Origin: Madurella fahalii
Lineage: Eukaryota > Ascomycota > Sordariomycetes > Sordariales
DNA length: 64,000 bases
Direction: 5' to 3'
Assembly: GCA_029876055.1 (NCBI GenBank)
Contig: CM056874.1
Span: 6,324,001 to 6,388,000 of the forward strand
Made by a program: the position numbers and the translations under genes. This document shows positions 33,273 through 45,400 of this stretch, one piece after another. The notes beneath the pieces were generated by a model. The model was not told the origin of the DNA. It saw only the letters and a program-made list of their open reading frames with translations, and ran no database searches. Every line of letters begins with the position of its first letter. Position 1 is the stretch's first letter.

Positions 33273-34319
33273 CTATTGCGTAATATCCTTATAAAATCTG
33301 ATCACTCCTTTAACCGCCTTATTTCCCCCAGGCCCGGGCCAGTTAGCGTCCCACTTGCTTCCCTTCTCACCCTGCTTCTCGTCGTCACTGAACTCCTCCT
33401 CATCATGCCGGCTCCCGGGAATCAAATCCCAGCCCCTATCCAACGTAAAGCCCCCCTTCTCATAGCCCTTGGGCCGCGTGTCAGCGAGCCCAGCCCACAA
33501 CCCTAACATTGCCAATGACTCTGCACATGTCGCGGCTGCCCCCTTCTTCCGCCGCATGCAGTAGCTCCACCCGGAGGTCTCCATGTCGCGCGGGTGGTCG
33601 TCGAGGAGGTAGTGCTGGCAGTGCATGAACTCGTGGAAGATGAGGCGGGAGATGAAGGACTCGGCGAAGGGCCCGATGGTGGGGTTCCGGCCGGGCCCTT
33701 TCTGAAAGAGGGAGAACGGGTCGAGCTTACTGAGGGTACGGGGGATGCCGTGGATTGCGGGCTCCCAGGCACTCGGGCAGATGTCGATTGTTACGCGGCG
33801 GGGGTTCCCGAAGCGGGGGTTGTACGGCGGGGGCGACTCGAACTCGGGGACCCTCCACGAGGTAAAAGCTTGTCCCGTGATGAGATTATCCCAATCGCCC
33901 GTGAGGTAAACGTGGTTGATGGGGTCGTAGCGGCTGCCGTCCGGGGCGGTGCTCCAGCGGTACAGGCCGGTATTGGCGTAGATGCGCACGTCGGCTGCTA
34001 AGCGGTCGCTGGTCCGCGCCCAGTTGAAGGCAAAGTCGTGCAGGATATTATACACTTGCGTCGATGAGCACATCCATTCGTTTTCGGACTGGATTCCGTT
34101 GACGGTCTGCCAGAAGCTCGACTTTGAACAGGGGACTTTGTCGGTCTTGGGCGTCTTGAAGATGACATTGAATACTCGGGCAAAGTCTGTGTCGGTGTCG
34201 CTGCAGAGTCTCATAACTGCTCGCTTGGCCCACTGACGGGCCTCGAGGATGTAGGCTTCGAAGTTGCCACCTGCTGCTACATCGCAAGACTGGTCAATCC
34301 AGTAAAGTTTGCGTGGCAT
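33273..34319 (-). CDS. Putative HExxH zinc metallopeptidase
   Basis: Single exon, 348 aa from ATG 34319. The zinc-binding motif HEFMH is at residues 229-233, preceded by FISRLIF and followed about 40 residues later by AESLAMLGLWAG, which resembles the downstream segment of fungal aspzincin-like (M35/lysine-specific endopeptidase-type) enzymes. The N-terminal part (WIDQSCD, then AYILEARQWAKRAV) also resembles the start of that domain. No signal peptide is encoded at this start, unlike secreted relatives. The third zinc ligand is not obvious, so activity is uncertain. The C-terminus is Asp/Glu-rich then Gly/Lys-rich. Six cysteines or more suggest an originally extracellular fold. It is divergent from the GMC gene and convergent with tyrosinase. 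Confidence 0.78.
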   Translation of the reverse strand: MPRKLYWIDQSCDVAAGGNFEAYILEARQWAKRAVMRLCSDTDTDFARVFNVIFKTPKTDKVPCSKSSFWQTVNGIQSENEWMCSSTQVYNILHDFAFNWARTSDRLAADVRIYANTGLYRWSTAPDGSRYDPINHVYLTGDWDNLITGQAFTSWRVPEFESPPPYNPRFGNPRRVTIDICPSAWEPAIHGIPRTLSKLDPFSLFQKGPGRNPTIGPFAESFISRLIFHEFMHCQHYLLDDHPRDMETSGWSYCMRRKKGAAATCAESLAMLGLWAGLADTRPKGYEKGGFTLDRGWDLIPGSRHDEEEFSDDEKQGEKGSKWDANWPGPGGNKAVKGVIRFYKDITQ

Positions 34320-35198
34320 CTTGACAGTGTATTCCCCTAGAACATGAGTAAGTACTTACTACTACTGGCTACTAAGAGCAGATTGAATAATGAGATGAAA
34401 CAGGATTACAATGTAAATCTCGTTGATGATTATAGTTACTCCTCGGGACATGAGAGGATTATGTTATATACCACGCGTGGTCTAAACTTGAAAATACTGT
34501 CTTTTGATGTGCTGCTTAGTATATTTGTATACAGTGAACAGGGGAATACCATTGCACTGAACAATTGTGCTCGCAGCGAACAGCATCTATTGTAATACCT
34601 ATGCACCTGCGGTCATCAAAGCTTTCTCGTTACCTATGTGATTTTGAGTCAAACCAAATGGCACTTCAAGACTGAATTCTTTGTATGGTGCATCATAGTA
34701 CTAGTATGAATTCAACACCATGTGGGTGCTAAACTTTGATGCTGCCATGCTGGCCATACTACTACTAGTATGGAGAACCCTGACCTACCTATCTACTATT
34801 AATTGCAAGTCAGGAAACACTAGCACTCAAAATTTTCTACTAGTAGTTCTCAAACTCAAACGAGCTAGATAAATGTTGATAGTGCTCAGGTACTCTTTCT
34901 GTGTTAGGGGTCTTGCTGTTTCCGTATATAGGTATGAAGTCCGCGATCCGGTCAAACCACCCACTACCGGTACGCATTAAATGAGCTATATGCGTGTCCC
35001 TTGCTGGTTGAGGACCAAAATGGAATAAATCTGACATACTTTGCAATTCTGCCGGGCTTGCGCGGGGTAGTGTATACATAGTAGGACCAGGGTACTTACC
35101 CCGACCTACTTATCTTGGAACCTCTCCGTCCTCACACGCCCCTCGGAGCCTGCGTGGTCCTATCTTCCTTCATCATCGTTACGACAAGCATTGGCAAG
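34320..35198. promoter_or_regulatory. AT-rich divergent promoter region, metallopeptidase / GMC oxidase
   Basis: 880 bp shared upstream DNA, clearly AT-richer than its neighbours. It holds several ACTAGTA-centred palindromes (34697, 34762, 34838). No gene seen. Confidence 0.5.
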
Positions 35199-37368
35199 AT
35201 GAAATACTCGTATGACGTTCTTGTAGGCCTCTTCGCCGTCCTGCGACTGACGAGCGCCATCCCGTTAACGACGGCTGCTATCAAGCGCCAGTCATCGGAG
35301 CTTCGCGAGAGCTATGACTTTGTCATTGCCGGGGCGGGGACTAGCGGCCTCACTGTCGCGGACCGACTGACTGAGGCATTCCCCGATAGTTAGTTGTCAA
35401 ATTTCACGCTTGACCTCGAGTCTTGACCCGGGGAATTCACTCCGATACTAATTGGGGCTGCTTAATTGGCAGAACATGTTCTTGTTGTCGAGTATGGCGA
35501 GGTCCAGTATGCTCCGGGCGTTTTCGACCCCCCAGAGACTATGAACGGACAGCTAGGTGGTTTGGCAAGTAGATGGACTCTTAGCTCAACCCCGAGTCCC
35601 GAGCTGAACAACAACACGGCCGCAGTCGTCGCGGGCAAAGCCGTAGGTGGCAGCAGTGCCGTCAACGGAATGTTCTTTGACCGAGGCTCTCGGTTTGACT
35701 ACGATGCATGGGATAAACTCCAGGGTGACAGACACGAAGATGAAGAGGGCAGGGTCGAGTGGGATTGGAATGCTGTCTACCCCTTCTTCAAGAAAAGCGT
35801 TACCTTCACGCCGCCTCCGGAAGCCGTAGCCCTCCAACACAACTACACCTGGGAGGCTTCAGCTTTTGACAACACGACGCCGATTCACGCCAGCTTCCCA
35901 GCATTCCTCTGGGGAGACCACGTTGTTGCTCGCAAGGCTTGGGAGGAGATGGGCATCCGCATTACGAACAAATGCTATAGCGGCGACAAGGAAGGCCTCT
36001 GCTGGATAACCACCTCACAACATCCCGTCACCGCAAGACGCTCCCATTCAGGACTTGGCCATTACGCGGATGTGGTGGGTTCTCGACCCAATTACCACCT
36101 CCTCGTCAAGCATCAGGTCACCCGGGTGCTGTATCCCCGTCGCGACCCAGCATCCGGCCCGCCACTTGTCGAAGTACGATCTGTGGACGGTCAGAGCTCG
36201 TTTAATATTACGGCCACAGACGAAGTCGTGCTGTCAGCCGGAGTTTTCGGCTCGCCGGCGATACTTCAGAGGAGTGGTATTGGGCCGGCAGCCTTCCTGC
36301 AAAGCGCCAATATCACTGTAGTTCTCGACCTCCCTGGAGTGGGTTCAAACCTGCATGACCACTCCGGTCCCAGGATATACTGGAACTGTAAGTAAAACCT
36401 TAGACAGGCCCGACATACCGTACCCGGTGCCGTTATCCTAGCAATACTAATCACTCACCCAAGACACTGAACCTCTTCCCTTTTCCCCTCTCGAATCCGA
36501 CATGCTTAACGGAACATTCGCCGCCGCCGCCGCCGCCGCCTTCAACGAAACCCCGGCCCAAGGACCATACACGGTCGCCATGTCAAACAGCGCCATCTGG
36601 GTCCCCCTGCCCAACATAACCGCCAATTACACCCCCATCATCGACGAGATCCGCCGCATGGCCACCACCAAGGAACTCTCGTCGCTCCACCTGCCCCCAG
36701 CCTACAACCTCGACCCGACGCTGCTGGCGGGGTATCGGGCGCAGCTGCTGGCGGTGGCGGACATGCTGGCGGACCCGCGCTCGCCCAGCCTCGAGAGCGC
36801 CTTCACGACGGGCACGCGGGCCTCGTGCATCAACCTGCACCCGCTCAGCCGGGGCACGGTGCGGCTGAACCTGGCCGACCCGCTGGACGTGCCCATCCTC
36901 GACTACCGGTCCGCCTCGAACCCGATCGATCTGGCGGTGCACCTGGCGCACCTCAAGTACATGATGCGGATGGTGCAGACGCCCACCATGCAGGGGCTCA
37001 GCGCCGTGCTGGTGGCGCCCGCGCCCGGCGTCGAGAGCGACGAGGAGCTGCTCGCGTACGTCAGGGAGACCACGGTGCAGTCGTTCATGCACCCGTGCTG
37101 CACGGCGGCCATGATGCCGCTGGAAAGCGGGGGCGTGGTGGGGACGGATTTGAGGGTTCATGGGGCCAAGGGGCTGAGGGTGGTGGATGCGAGCGTGTTC
37201 CCCATCTTGCCGGCGGCGCATTTGAGCGGGACGGCTTATGCGCTTGGCGAGAAGGTGAGTTTTGTCTCTATGGAATTTTTGGTGATGTGAAGAGTGGCTG
37301 ACCATAAATCTGTCCAGGCTGCGGATATCATTATCCGGGATTGGTCTGAGAGTGAGGGCACGGATTAA
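35199..37368 (+). CDS. Secreted GMC family FAD oxidoreductase
   Basis: Glucose-methanol-choline family flavoenzyme, alcohol or sugar oxidase/dehydrogenase type. Exons 35199-35388, 35473-36387, 36464-37254 and 37318-37368 give 648 aa. A signal peptide (VLVGLFAVLRLTSA) precedes the FAD-binding Rossmann motif DFVIAGAGTSGLTVADRL. GMC signature 1 (GKAVGGSSAVNGMFFDRGSR) and signature 2 (GVFGSPAILQRSGIGP) are both present. The catalytic histidine lies in SFMHPCCTAAMM, and the second active-site segment is AAHLSGTAYALGEK, ending in a FAD-contacting helix (AADIII). Several NxT/NxS sites fit secretion. If it acts as an oxidase it yields H2O2. Substrate cannot be read from sequence. The next gene downstream on the same strand is a C6 regulator. 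Confidence 0.92.
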
Positions 37369-38081
37369 GAGGTTGAAGTGGCAGTATAAGGGGTGGCACA
37401 AAAAGCATGGTGGTGGAGAGGAATGAGTGATGAGCAGACAGAAAAAGGCCAGTTCGTTGTTCCATCTGAGTGGTCAGTGATGCGATGGTACGGTACTAGT
37501 CATTTCAACGCAAGCCGAACGGGCACAGACAGTCCCTGGAGGATGAAGATACATTGGTCGAGGCAGTTATTGTACAGTACAACTGGATGTCGCGAAGTCC
37601 CTTCTGGATTGAACAGGTGCGGGCGTTGCGCAGTACGGAATCTCATAACAGTGAGTCGCGTAACCGATCATTCGAGTCCTTGACGAAGTTGACAACTTGA
37701 CGCTGTCTCCAAGCTTGAAGCTGCTGTTAGTTATGTGCAGGTTCTTTGTCACGGAAGAACAAGTCCTCAACAAAAAATGGATGATAAAATGCAGATGATA
37801 TGGCAACGGTTCTAGAAACGGAGAGCTACCTGCGGGGAAGTCATCACTTGGAGTTTGAGGTTCTATGTCTATTCTGCTCTGGTTAAACGTCCCCGCCTTT
37901 CCTTTGGTTTTTGGAAGATAAACCGAAATGGTTTGGTGCGCTCAATTGGCAATTGGCAATTGCAAACTCCACTTTTCTCAGTCCTCGACTCCTCGTGCCG
38001 CAAACGCCCTCGACATCCGAGTTCCGACGGCCTTGGTCACTACGATTGAAAGCTTATGCGCCTGTCCAATCAACACACAAA
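37369..38081. other. Intergenic, GMC oxidase / zinc-cluster factor
   Basis: No gene seen. A cloverleaf-like string near 37610-37685 was considered and rejected as a tRNA. Confidence 0.5.
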
Positions 38082-39467
38082 ATGCTGAGAAGGAGTCACA
38101 AAAAGTCACGGGCTGGATGCCTCGAATGCAAACGGCGTCACGTAAAGGTAGGTTCTCTAGGTAAGCTCCACTTGATGCGTGTGATCTCATGTCGACACAG
38201 TCCACTGATCGCTTGCACTTGGTCGGAAATAGTGTGACGAGCAACGACCCAAGTGCATAATCTGTACTCTATCAGAAAGGGACTGCAGCTATCCACCAAC
38301 ACCGGCTTCTAGCACGACACAACCGCCACCGCCGCCACCGCCCGTATCGGCATCCGAATTCGCGTCTGCAACGCCAAACCTGCCCACCTCGGGAACATCA
38401 CTAGCCAGTACGAGTCAGATGGGAGATGTTACTCCTGTTGCCGGTGTCCCTATTCCCGATCTAGCAAACCGAGACCAGAGAGCCCGGGATGCCGGAACCC
38501 CTCCATCCGTTAACATGGACCACATGGAACTGCTCATCCGATTCAACTTCGCGGACCATGCCCCCGAGTTGAATGTTGAACTGCACGAGTTCTCCTCCCA
38601 GCTCTTATTCAAGTGCGCTTTGGAGGCTCCCTATCTGATGCACCAGATCCTCGCTGTCTCTGCCCGACGTCTCGCAGCGCTCAAACCAGAGAGAGCCGAC
38701 TACTTCTTGGAACATGCCATGCACCTACAAACAAAGGCCGTCTCGATCTACAACGAGACTGCAGCCAAGGCTCAGATCGACCAGTCAAACTGCTCCGCTC
38801 TCCTTCTCTTCTGCTCCTTGCTCGGCCGGCACCTGCTCGCTGATCTGTTGGCAAAGCGCGATGCCGACTTTCCCGCGTTCCTCGCCCGGTACCTTGAGTT
38901 TCTCACCATCTCCCGCGGGCTCATGGCCATGTCCGTTGCCGCCTGGGATCTGCTGCTCGAATCCGACATCAAGCATCTTGTAATCTGGGCGCTCGAAATC
39001 TCTCGATCAACCCCGCGCGGCAACCACTGTGACGAACTACAGCGTCTCGTGGCCGAGTCCAATGACCTTGATGCACTGTCCAAAGAGGCGTGTGTGAGGG
39101 CCATTGCTTACCTTCAAGTAGGGTTCGACAGCTTGCTCGGCGCCGATAATCGGAACCAAAGATACCTGATGATCTTTATGTGGTGCGTCGTTTCCAATGC
39201 TTCAAGATTCCGATTGGAAAATTATTGACCGAGCCGCGTAGGCCCGCTTCGGTACCCAAAGAGTTTACCGATCTGCTATCCCAACACCGCCCGGAGGCCA
39301 TAGCCATCATGGGATACTGGGCACTTCTTCTCCATTACAGCAGAGCCGTGTGGCACGTTGCCGACTCAGGATCGTACTTGCTGAGGAGCATCTCCCAGTA
39401 CCTCGGGCAGAACTGGGAGCTCTGGCTATCATGGCCTCTGAAAATGCTTGCTGCCGATCCCGTCTAA
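38082..39467 (+). CDS. Zn2Cys6 fungal transcription factor
   Basis: Exons 38082-38147, 38233-39182 and 39242-39467 give 413 aa. The DNA-binding domain has the exact C-x2-C-x6-C-x6-C-x2-C-x6-C spacing at Cys13, 16, 23, 30, 33 and 40, with the basic loop KRRHVK split by the first intron at a position common in this family. A Pro/Ser/Thr-rich linker including a poly-Pro run follows. The middle region (residues about 110-300) has the helical pattern of the fungal transcription factor family (HHFF-type ALEAPYLMHQILAVSARRLA). It belongs with the short sterol-uptake-like C6 group rather than the long fungal_trans type. Position next to secreted oxidases suggests a pathway regulator, which is inference. 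Confidence 0.9.
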
Positions 39468-42400
39468 CAGGCCTGAACTATTTCATGTTTGGCACACACC
39501 AGTGGGGCGATAGTTTCGAAACGTACAATTTGGATTCATGAAAGCAACAAGACCTTTGCAGCTCTTCCCTCCAAACCATCGACGCACCTCTCCCAGCGCT
39601 AGTACCAGTGGATTGGATGTGAACGCAGAAGTCATTTAAGGACGACGAAAGCCAAAGAATATCAAGCAATGGAAAGAAATTTATGTCATGGAAAACTAGT
39701 TCACCAGCCGCTTCTGACATTGAACCGAAAAAAAAAAGGACAAAATGAATAAACAATCACCTCCCTCCATTCAGTCGCCATCATGCTACTAGCCCAAATA
39801 ACCCAAGTCAAAGCGAGCATACCTCCCCTATCTTAACGGCTGCTTCTTCTTACACCCTGACCGCATTGGCACCCGGCGTGCTCACTTCGATAATGGTCAG
39901 CACAATATAGTTCCACTACCTATGGAGAGGGCTTCGACTGACAGGGCGGGACCCGCATCCGATAGGGCTCCACGGCCCGTCGAACCTATCCTCGTGGATG
40001 TACCTATCCACTCCCGTTCGACCGCTGAGTGATGCCGCATGCGGATCATTGACAAGTATTACTTTGGCCTGGTCTCGGCTCATTTTCGCTTTCTTGTCCT
40101 TTGACTTCTCCTTGCCTTTGCCGTGGCTGCTGGCCTTGGCTAATCATGCGTGAGTACAAGAGCTCTGGTCCCACTACGGCGACTATGACGTACAGTTGGA
40201 CGAGGATTGAGAGTTGGCCATCATGTCTTGGGGGCGGACGTCTTGGTCTTGGTAGAGCGGACCTGGCTGGCACTTCAATCTGGCGAATTTTGGGATGAAA
40301 TAATGATTTTCTGCGGCGAGGGCAAAGGCCCTTTATAGACGAGCGTCTATGGAGAGTGGCGTCCTCGGCCATGTCTCACCGATGCAGCGTCCTCGCCCGA
40401 CCGGCCAGCGCAAAGGCCGAGTACGCTCAAGTGCTCTTACCCGGTAGGAACCTTGGTATTGACGCGAGACACTATCCGGCGCCTTGTCTCCTGACCATAT
40501 CCATGTGCCACATTTTGAATGGTCTCATCCGATCTGTCTCGGTTAGGTCGACTGACGAGCAAGAACGCAGGGCTGGAAAACGGGTCGCGTGGGATGGCCA
40601 TGCCTCAGTCTAGAATCGGCAAGTCGGCAGTAAACACCTACATCACACTGCCGAGAGTGGCTTGAGTCCGTTCTTGTGCGACTGGCGATTCTCTTCTTAG
40701 TTCCAATTTACCAGTCAGGAAGGAAGCACAGTGGTGCTTGGCGGCTGTCAAGCACGTTCGCCTGCGTCTTACACGCTTCCGCGGACTGTCAGGGACCCCC
40801 AGTTTTCATGCTTCCGAATGCTGATGAACTTACGATTTTGAGGAGCACGACTCGTTCGCTCTTTGACAAGTGGCAAGCATGCGCTCTCACCGCCATGTCC
40901 CCTGAGCAAGTGGTTGGAGATTGTCCGTCTCTGCATCTCGAGTACCGGACACCGCAGCCAGGTAATTGCATTTAAAGTTACACGGGAATCTTGGAGTGGC
41001 CTCGGTGGGGTCTCGTCCCTCAATAACAAGACTGGAATTATTCGTCACATGTTTGCGCGTGGCCGTAAAGTTCGAAGGAATCAAGAGTACCATGCTTTAG
41101 GCGGCAATGGCAAAGAACCTCGACAGCGGGTACTTACACCGCATGCTTCCAGCCAGCATATGCCATGCCCATGGGATTGGACACGGCAGCTCGGCGCCCA
41201 CTCCGCGCAGTGAAGGGTCTCATGTCGGCAAAACAAGGACGATAACGAGCACCCATAGAGCCGTTCATCCTTCCGAATCGCCGGTCATTGCGGGAGGCTT
41301 GCTTCTCGAAAGCATTATGACACAGACTGGGAACAGCTGGCCAGGGTGCAAGCCGGATCGACAGCGCTGCACGAACGTTCCGAAGGTTTCCTGCGCGGCA
41401 TACGAAAGATGCCCAAGGCGCCGAAAGTCAGACGCCCTTCAAGCGATACCATGCGGTGTCCCGAGCCGGCTGCCGAAGACCTTCTGGAGATAATCGGCTA
41501 TGACGTCCATTCTCATCTCCGGCCTTCCCCGGGGCTTAATTACCCGAAAGCCAAAACCGGATGCCTTGCAAGTTCCCGGCGAACTACCTTAAAATTCTCG
41601 CAGCAGGTTTGACAACAGTTATGGCTTTCCCATTGGACGGATTCGGTGGCAATTATTTCCCGAAAGATTCGCGAAGTTGGATACGCATGTTCCGACTGCC
41701 CGAGGCCTGAAGGTCAGCTAGGCCGACGTCGAGTCCCCTCGCATTACGCGGGATGTCGGGCATATTTGCCCAGTGATGTGGGCGCCCATTACTCAGGGGC
41801 TCGCCTGCAGCATTCTACTATCATGCTTTATATTCCGATAAAAATCCCAGCACGGAATCATGTAATATCCTGGAAGACCGAGGTCGACAGACGGGTTAGT
41901 GTCACGATTACTGCCCAACAAAATCTTGGCGATGTGGGTTCCGAGGATGGAAAGAGTGAAGAGAAGCCGGGATACTCGGGGCATGTCGTAGGCCGATTGG
42001 ACATTTACCGGGCCTACAGCTCAGAGGTCAGGCTCGAGTCCAATTTTCCAATTGTCAGGGTGACCGCCCATTTTCGGGAACTTAAGTGTCTGTGCTACTT
42101 CAGGGACTACTTGTTTGGCACTCCGAAGTTCCAGGCCACGCTCTCGCAGTCAGAGTAGCCCAAACGAAGGCCCTATGGCCGTCATACAAAGCAAGTGAAG
42201 GTTTCACCGCATGTGATCATGACCACCGCCAGCATAAGTTTAAGCCGATCTTGCGAGACGGGGCCGGCTTCACCGTCAAAAGTCCCGCAGGTTCGGGCAC
42301 CTCTGCTGTATTGAGCGGCGGGAATTAACCAGCAGACGCTCAGAGCACGCAATTTCTGCTGTCACAGCCTCGGCTTATATTCCCACGGTACACCAAATAC

Positions 42401-45400
42401 GCAAGATATGCATACTACCACAGTTGCCTTGTCTTAGGACTGAAGGCAACCAACCCAGAACAGCCTCGACGCGACATTCTGGAAAGATCTCCGCGCCTTA
42501 CGTCAAGCTTCTGCTCCGGATACATTAACTCGAAGGGGGGATCTTTGCCGCGTCTCCTCTTGGCCACTCTCTAACGTGCAGCATCTGTCTATTCGGAACT
42601 TGTGCACGCGTGGATAGTCATACAGACAAAAGCCGTCGCGGCGGATCCCAGCGCTTCATAGGGTGCTGATCTACCTACTAAGTATCTTGTCAACAGCCGA
42701 GTCATACAAGACAGTTGGCAAGCCTCTGACCATACTGATAGCTTTCGAATCAACGAGATAAGGCCAAGCGACAGGGACTATTTACAACTGCCGGCCGGGA
42801 AGAAGCGCCTCATGCGCTCGTCAGAGGAGCAGAGAACCTGTGTCCAATCTAAGCCGTGCAACGACAGGTACATTCACCCCTTACCAATCCTTATGGAACC
42901 TTCCCGCGCTTGTCCTAGTCCAAGGCCAACTGGCACTCTCGCCCTGAATTTCACTGCTGCCTACTTCCCTATACAAAACTCGACCTCATTAAGAGGCAAT
43001 ATTACTCCTGCAAGATTATCTGATCTGCCCATTGCAGTGGCACACAGATGAGGCCGGATCCTTGCTCTGTGCTGCCGGGGCTTTCCCAGGCGCATATCCG
43101 CACCGCGGAGAACCCTTCAATCTCATCATTAGTACTTCTGCCGAAGAGCAGATTGGGGAGACCCTGACACGGCAGGGGTTACACCTAATGGCTGTCGATA
43201 ATTTGACAGACAGAGCGAGGGAAACATTCGATTTGTATTTCCGCCACTTTCTTGGGCGCGCATAAAGGATTCATTGGTCAAAAGTCTGGATTGGGAATGT
43301 CGAGTGACGTTTGCTTCACCGGTCTTCTTGGACGGTTGTCTTTGGAAAGTGGCATGGTAAAGGAGAGTGAGTGAGCAAGTTGGCACTTTGAAATGGGGCG
43401 GACACATAATTAAAATGACAATAAGCAACTGGATGGATCATGCCGGGCCACCAGAGCGGGAAGCTCTTGCAGGCAACCAGGCTCAGAACAATGTGTGCAG
43501 ATAGAGTCCACTCTGGTTAGAGACACAGCACCTTACGCGTAAGGAAAGCGGGTAGGAAATGTGAATAAAGGTGTGGAATTGGATGGCTGGGACGGGCCTA
43601 CTCAACATATTGAAGAATAGGGCTCCTTGTATGATTCAGCCACTAGGACGTCACCCTAATAAGCCCGTCCTTCTGTCTTCTGTTCAGAGGGCCGAGACCC
43701 CTAGGAACTGTTTCCTTTATCTTAACATCGCAATGACAATGGATCATAAACATCAAGTAAGGAGGTTGCTAATGTGGGCTGCGCTATCTACATCTCATAT
43801 GAGGGTCGAGTTGGTGGGATAAGATCCGTTCGACTGAGATTTGCTACAAAAGCGTACTTGGGATTCTAAAATTCGCAGCGGCTTGGATGGCTTTGAAAAC
43901 CTCATGGTAAGCATGGTTCGAACTTGGGGGCTGGTTTCTATGATGTAGCAAATTTGTTCCTGGACTTCGTCCGATGCATGTAGTGTACTAGATCCCCTTC
44001 CTTTGTTTCAGACTGGTTCTCCTTATTGATGGAAATGGGGTCTCAGACCGAACTTCTGAAGTTCACTGACCGCATCATTTGTAACATGGGGGCTGAGGAA
44101 TGACCTCGTCGCTGTCAGATGGTACTAGGTACTCGGAACGGCATCAATGCCACTCGACGATTGCGTGCGATGGCTCATCCACCGTGAATTTCTCGAGTTT
44201 CGGCAACCTTTTCTGTGTTAGACCTGCTCGTCTCTATAGCCGCCGCACTTCCTCTATTTACAGGTGAATGGATGTGGGGATGTGGTAAATGTTAGTGAAG
44301 ATTTGAGCAACAGTTCATTGTTTTTTTTTTTTTTTTTTTTTTTTTCCCTCACAACCTTATCTGGGTGCTGGGGAAATGATACGTATCAGCACTTGGGAGC
44401 TGTAGCCCAGATAGCGGCCCCCCTGCCTCTTCGGGCTAGAGTTGGATGGAACGATCTTGGCCGGCCAAAGCACCATGCTAGTTCTTGTATCACGGTTGGA
44501 CAAATCTAGAAAAAGGTCCCGCTCACCCAGGGCACCATTAACCATCGACTGCTACTATGAGCGCTGTTTTTGTATATGGTGCTTTGCTAGCTGCTCCGAT
44601 GCCGATGCTTCGTCCCCCCAGCATATTCGGAGCTATCTGGCTAAACGGGGACAAACAAGCAATATTGCGACATGACCTTTATGTTCAACCCGATGTTCAT
44701 GCGACGGCGGGCGGGAAGCGATGGGCGGGTAATGTAGGATCCGGTAGGCGACGCGTCCCGACTGATTGGTGGCATCATCGGTGATGAGGTTGTGGGGCCG
44801 ATCTGGGCGCAAACCGATAATGTGCCTGCCTGGGCTGCCGAGCAGGGAGCGGCATTTTGGGACGGGGAAACCGTCCACGCGTTTGCAGAATCAAGTTCAG
44901 GCCCGGGCATCGACACGGCTGCGTCCCCGGGCGTCATCACTTTTCTGCCTCTGAGAGCATGAGGGCGGGTGCGATTTAGCAGCGATGCGGACTTTGCTCC
45001 GACGCAAGCATGTGCTCGGGTGGAGGGGCCTTTGCTTCCCGTCTTGGTGGCTGGTGAAGAGAACAAGGAAAGTTGAACACGACGACATTGGCGCATCTGG
45101 ACATACGAGAGGCCCGCAAAGCCACCCAACCAATAAGCCAATAGTGCCGAGCCCCTCCAGGCCCGTGCCCCCCGTACCTCTTGTCCAAGGGAAGGCCCAA
45201 TTTGGTTCGTCAGCAGGCTCAATATCCTTGTTCGCCTGTTTTTGGGGGGTTGCCGATGCGCCCAGAAGTCTCTCACTCAGCCCAGCACCACCCACCCTCC
45301 CAGCAGTCAGCAGCACCACACCAAGCCTCGTAGCAGACTGGGAGGTTGACTGCACTCTGCTTGCCAACATTTCACCACATTTCCCTTCTTTTCGCATCAC

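Noticed and set aside
36583..37401. 272-codon minus-strand frame over the GMC oxidase
   Set aside because: His/Arg-rich shadow of GC-rich coding DNA with clear GMC motifs on the plus strand.
37604..37685. Cloverleaf-like string with CTCATAA and ATTCGAGTCC
   Set aside because: Anticodon stem has mismatches and acceptor ends do not pair; not a credible tRNA-Met.
40046..40372. 108-codon minus frame with ATG and one hydrophobic stretch
   Set aside because: Too short and unsupported to call; noted only in the intergenic entry.
41646..42158. 170-codon plus frame in the gene-poor tract
   Set aside because: Opens with GTG; the first ATG lies far inside, and no splice partners or recognisable motifs were found.
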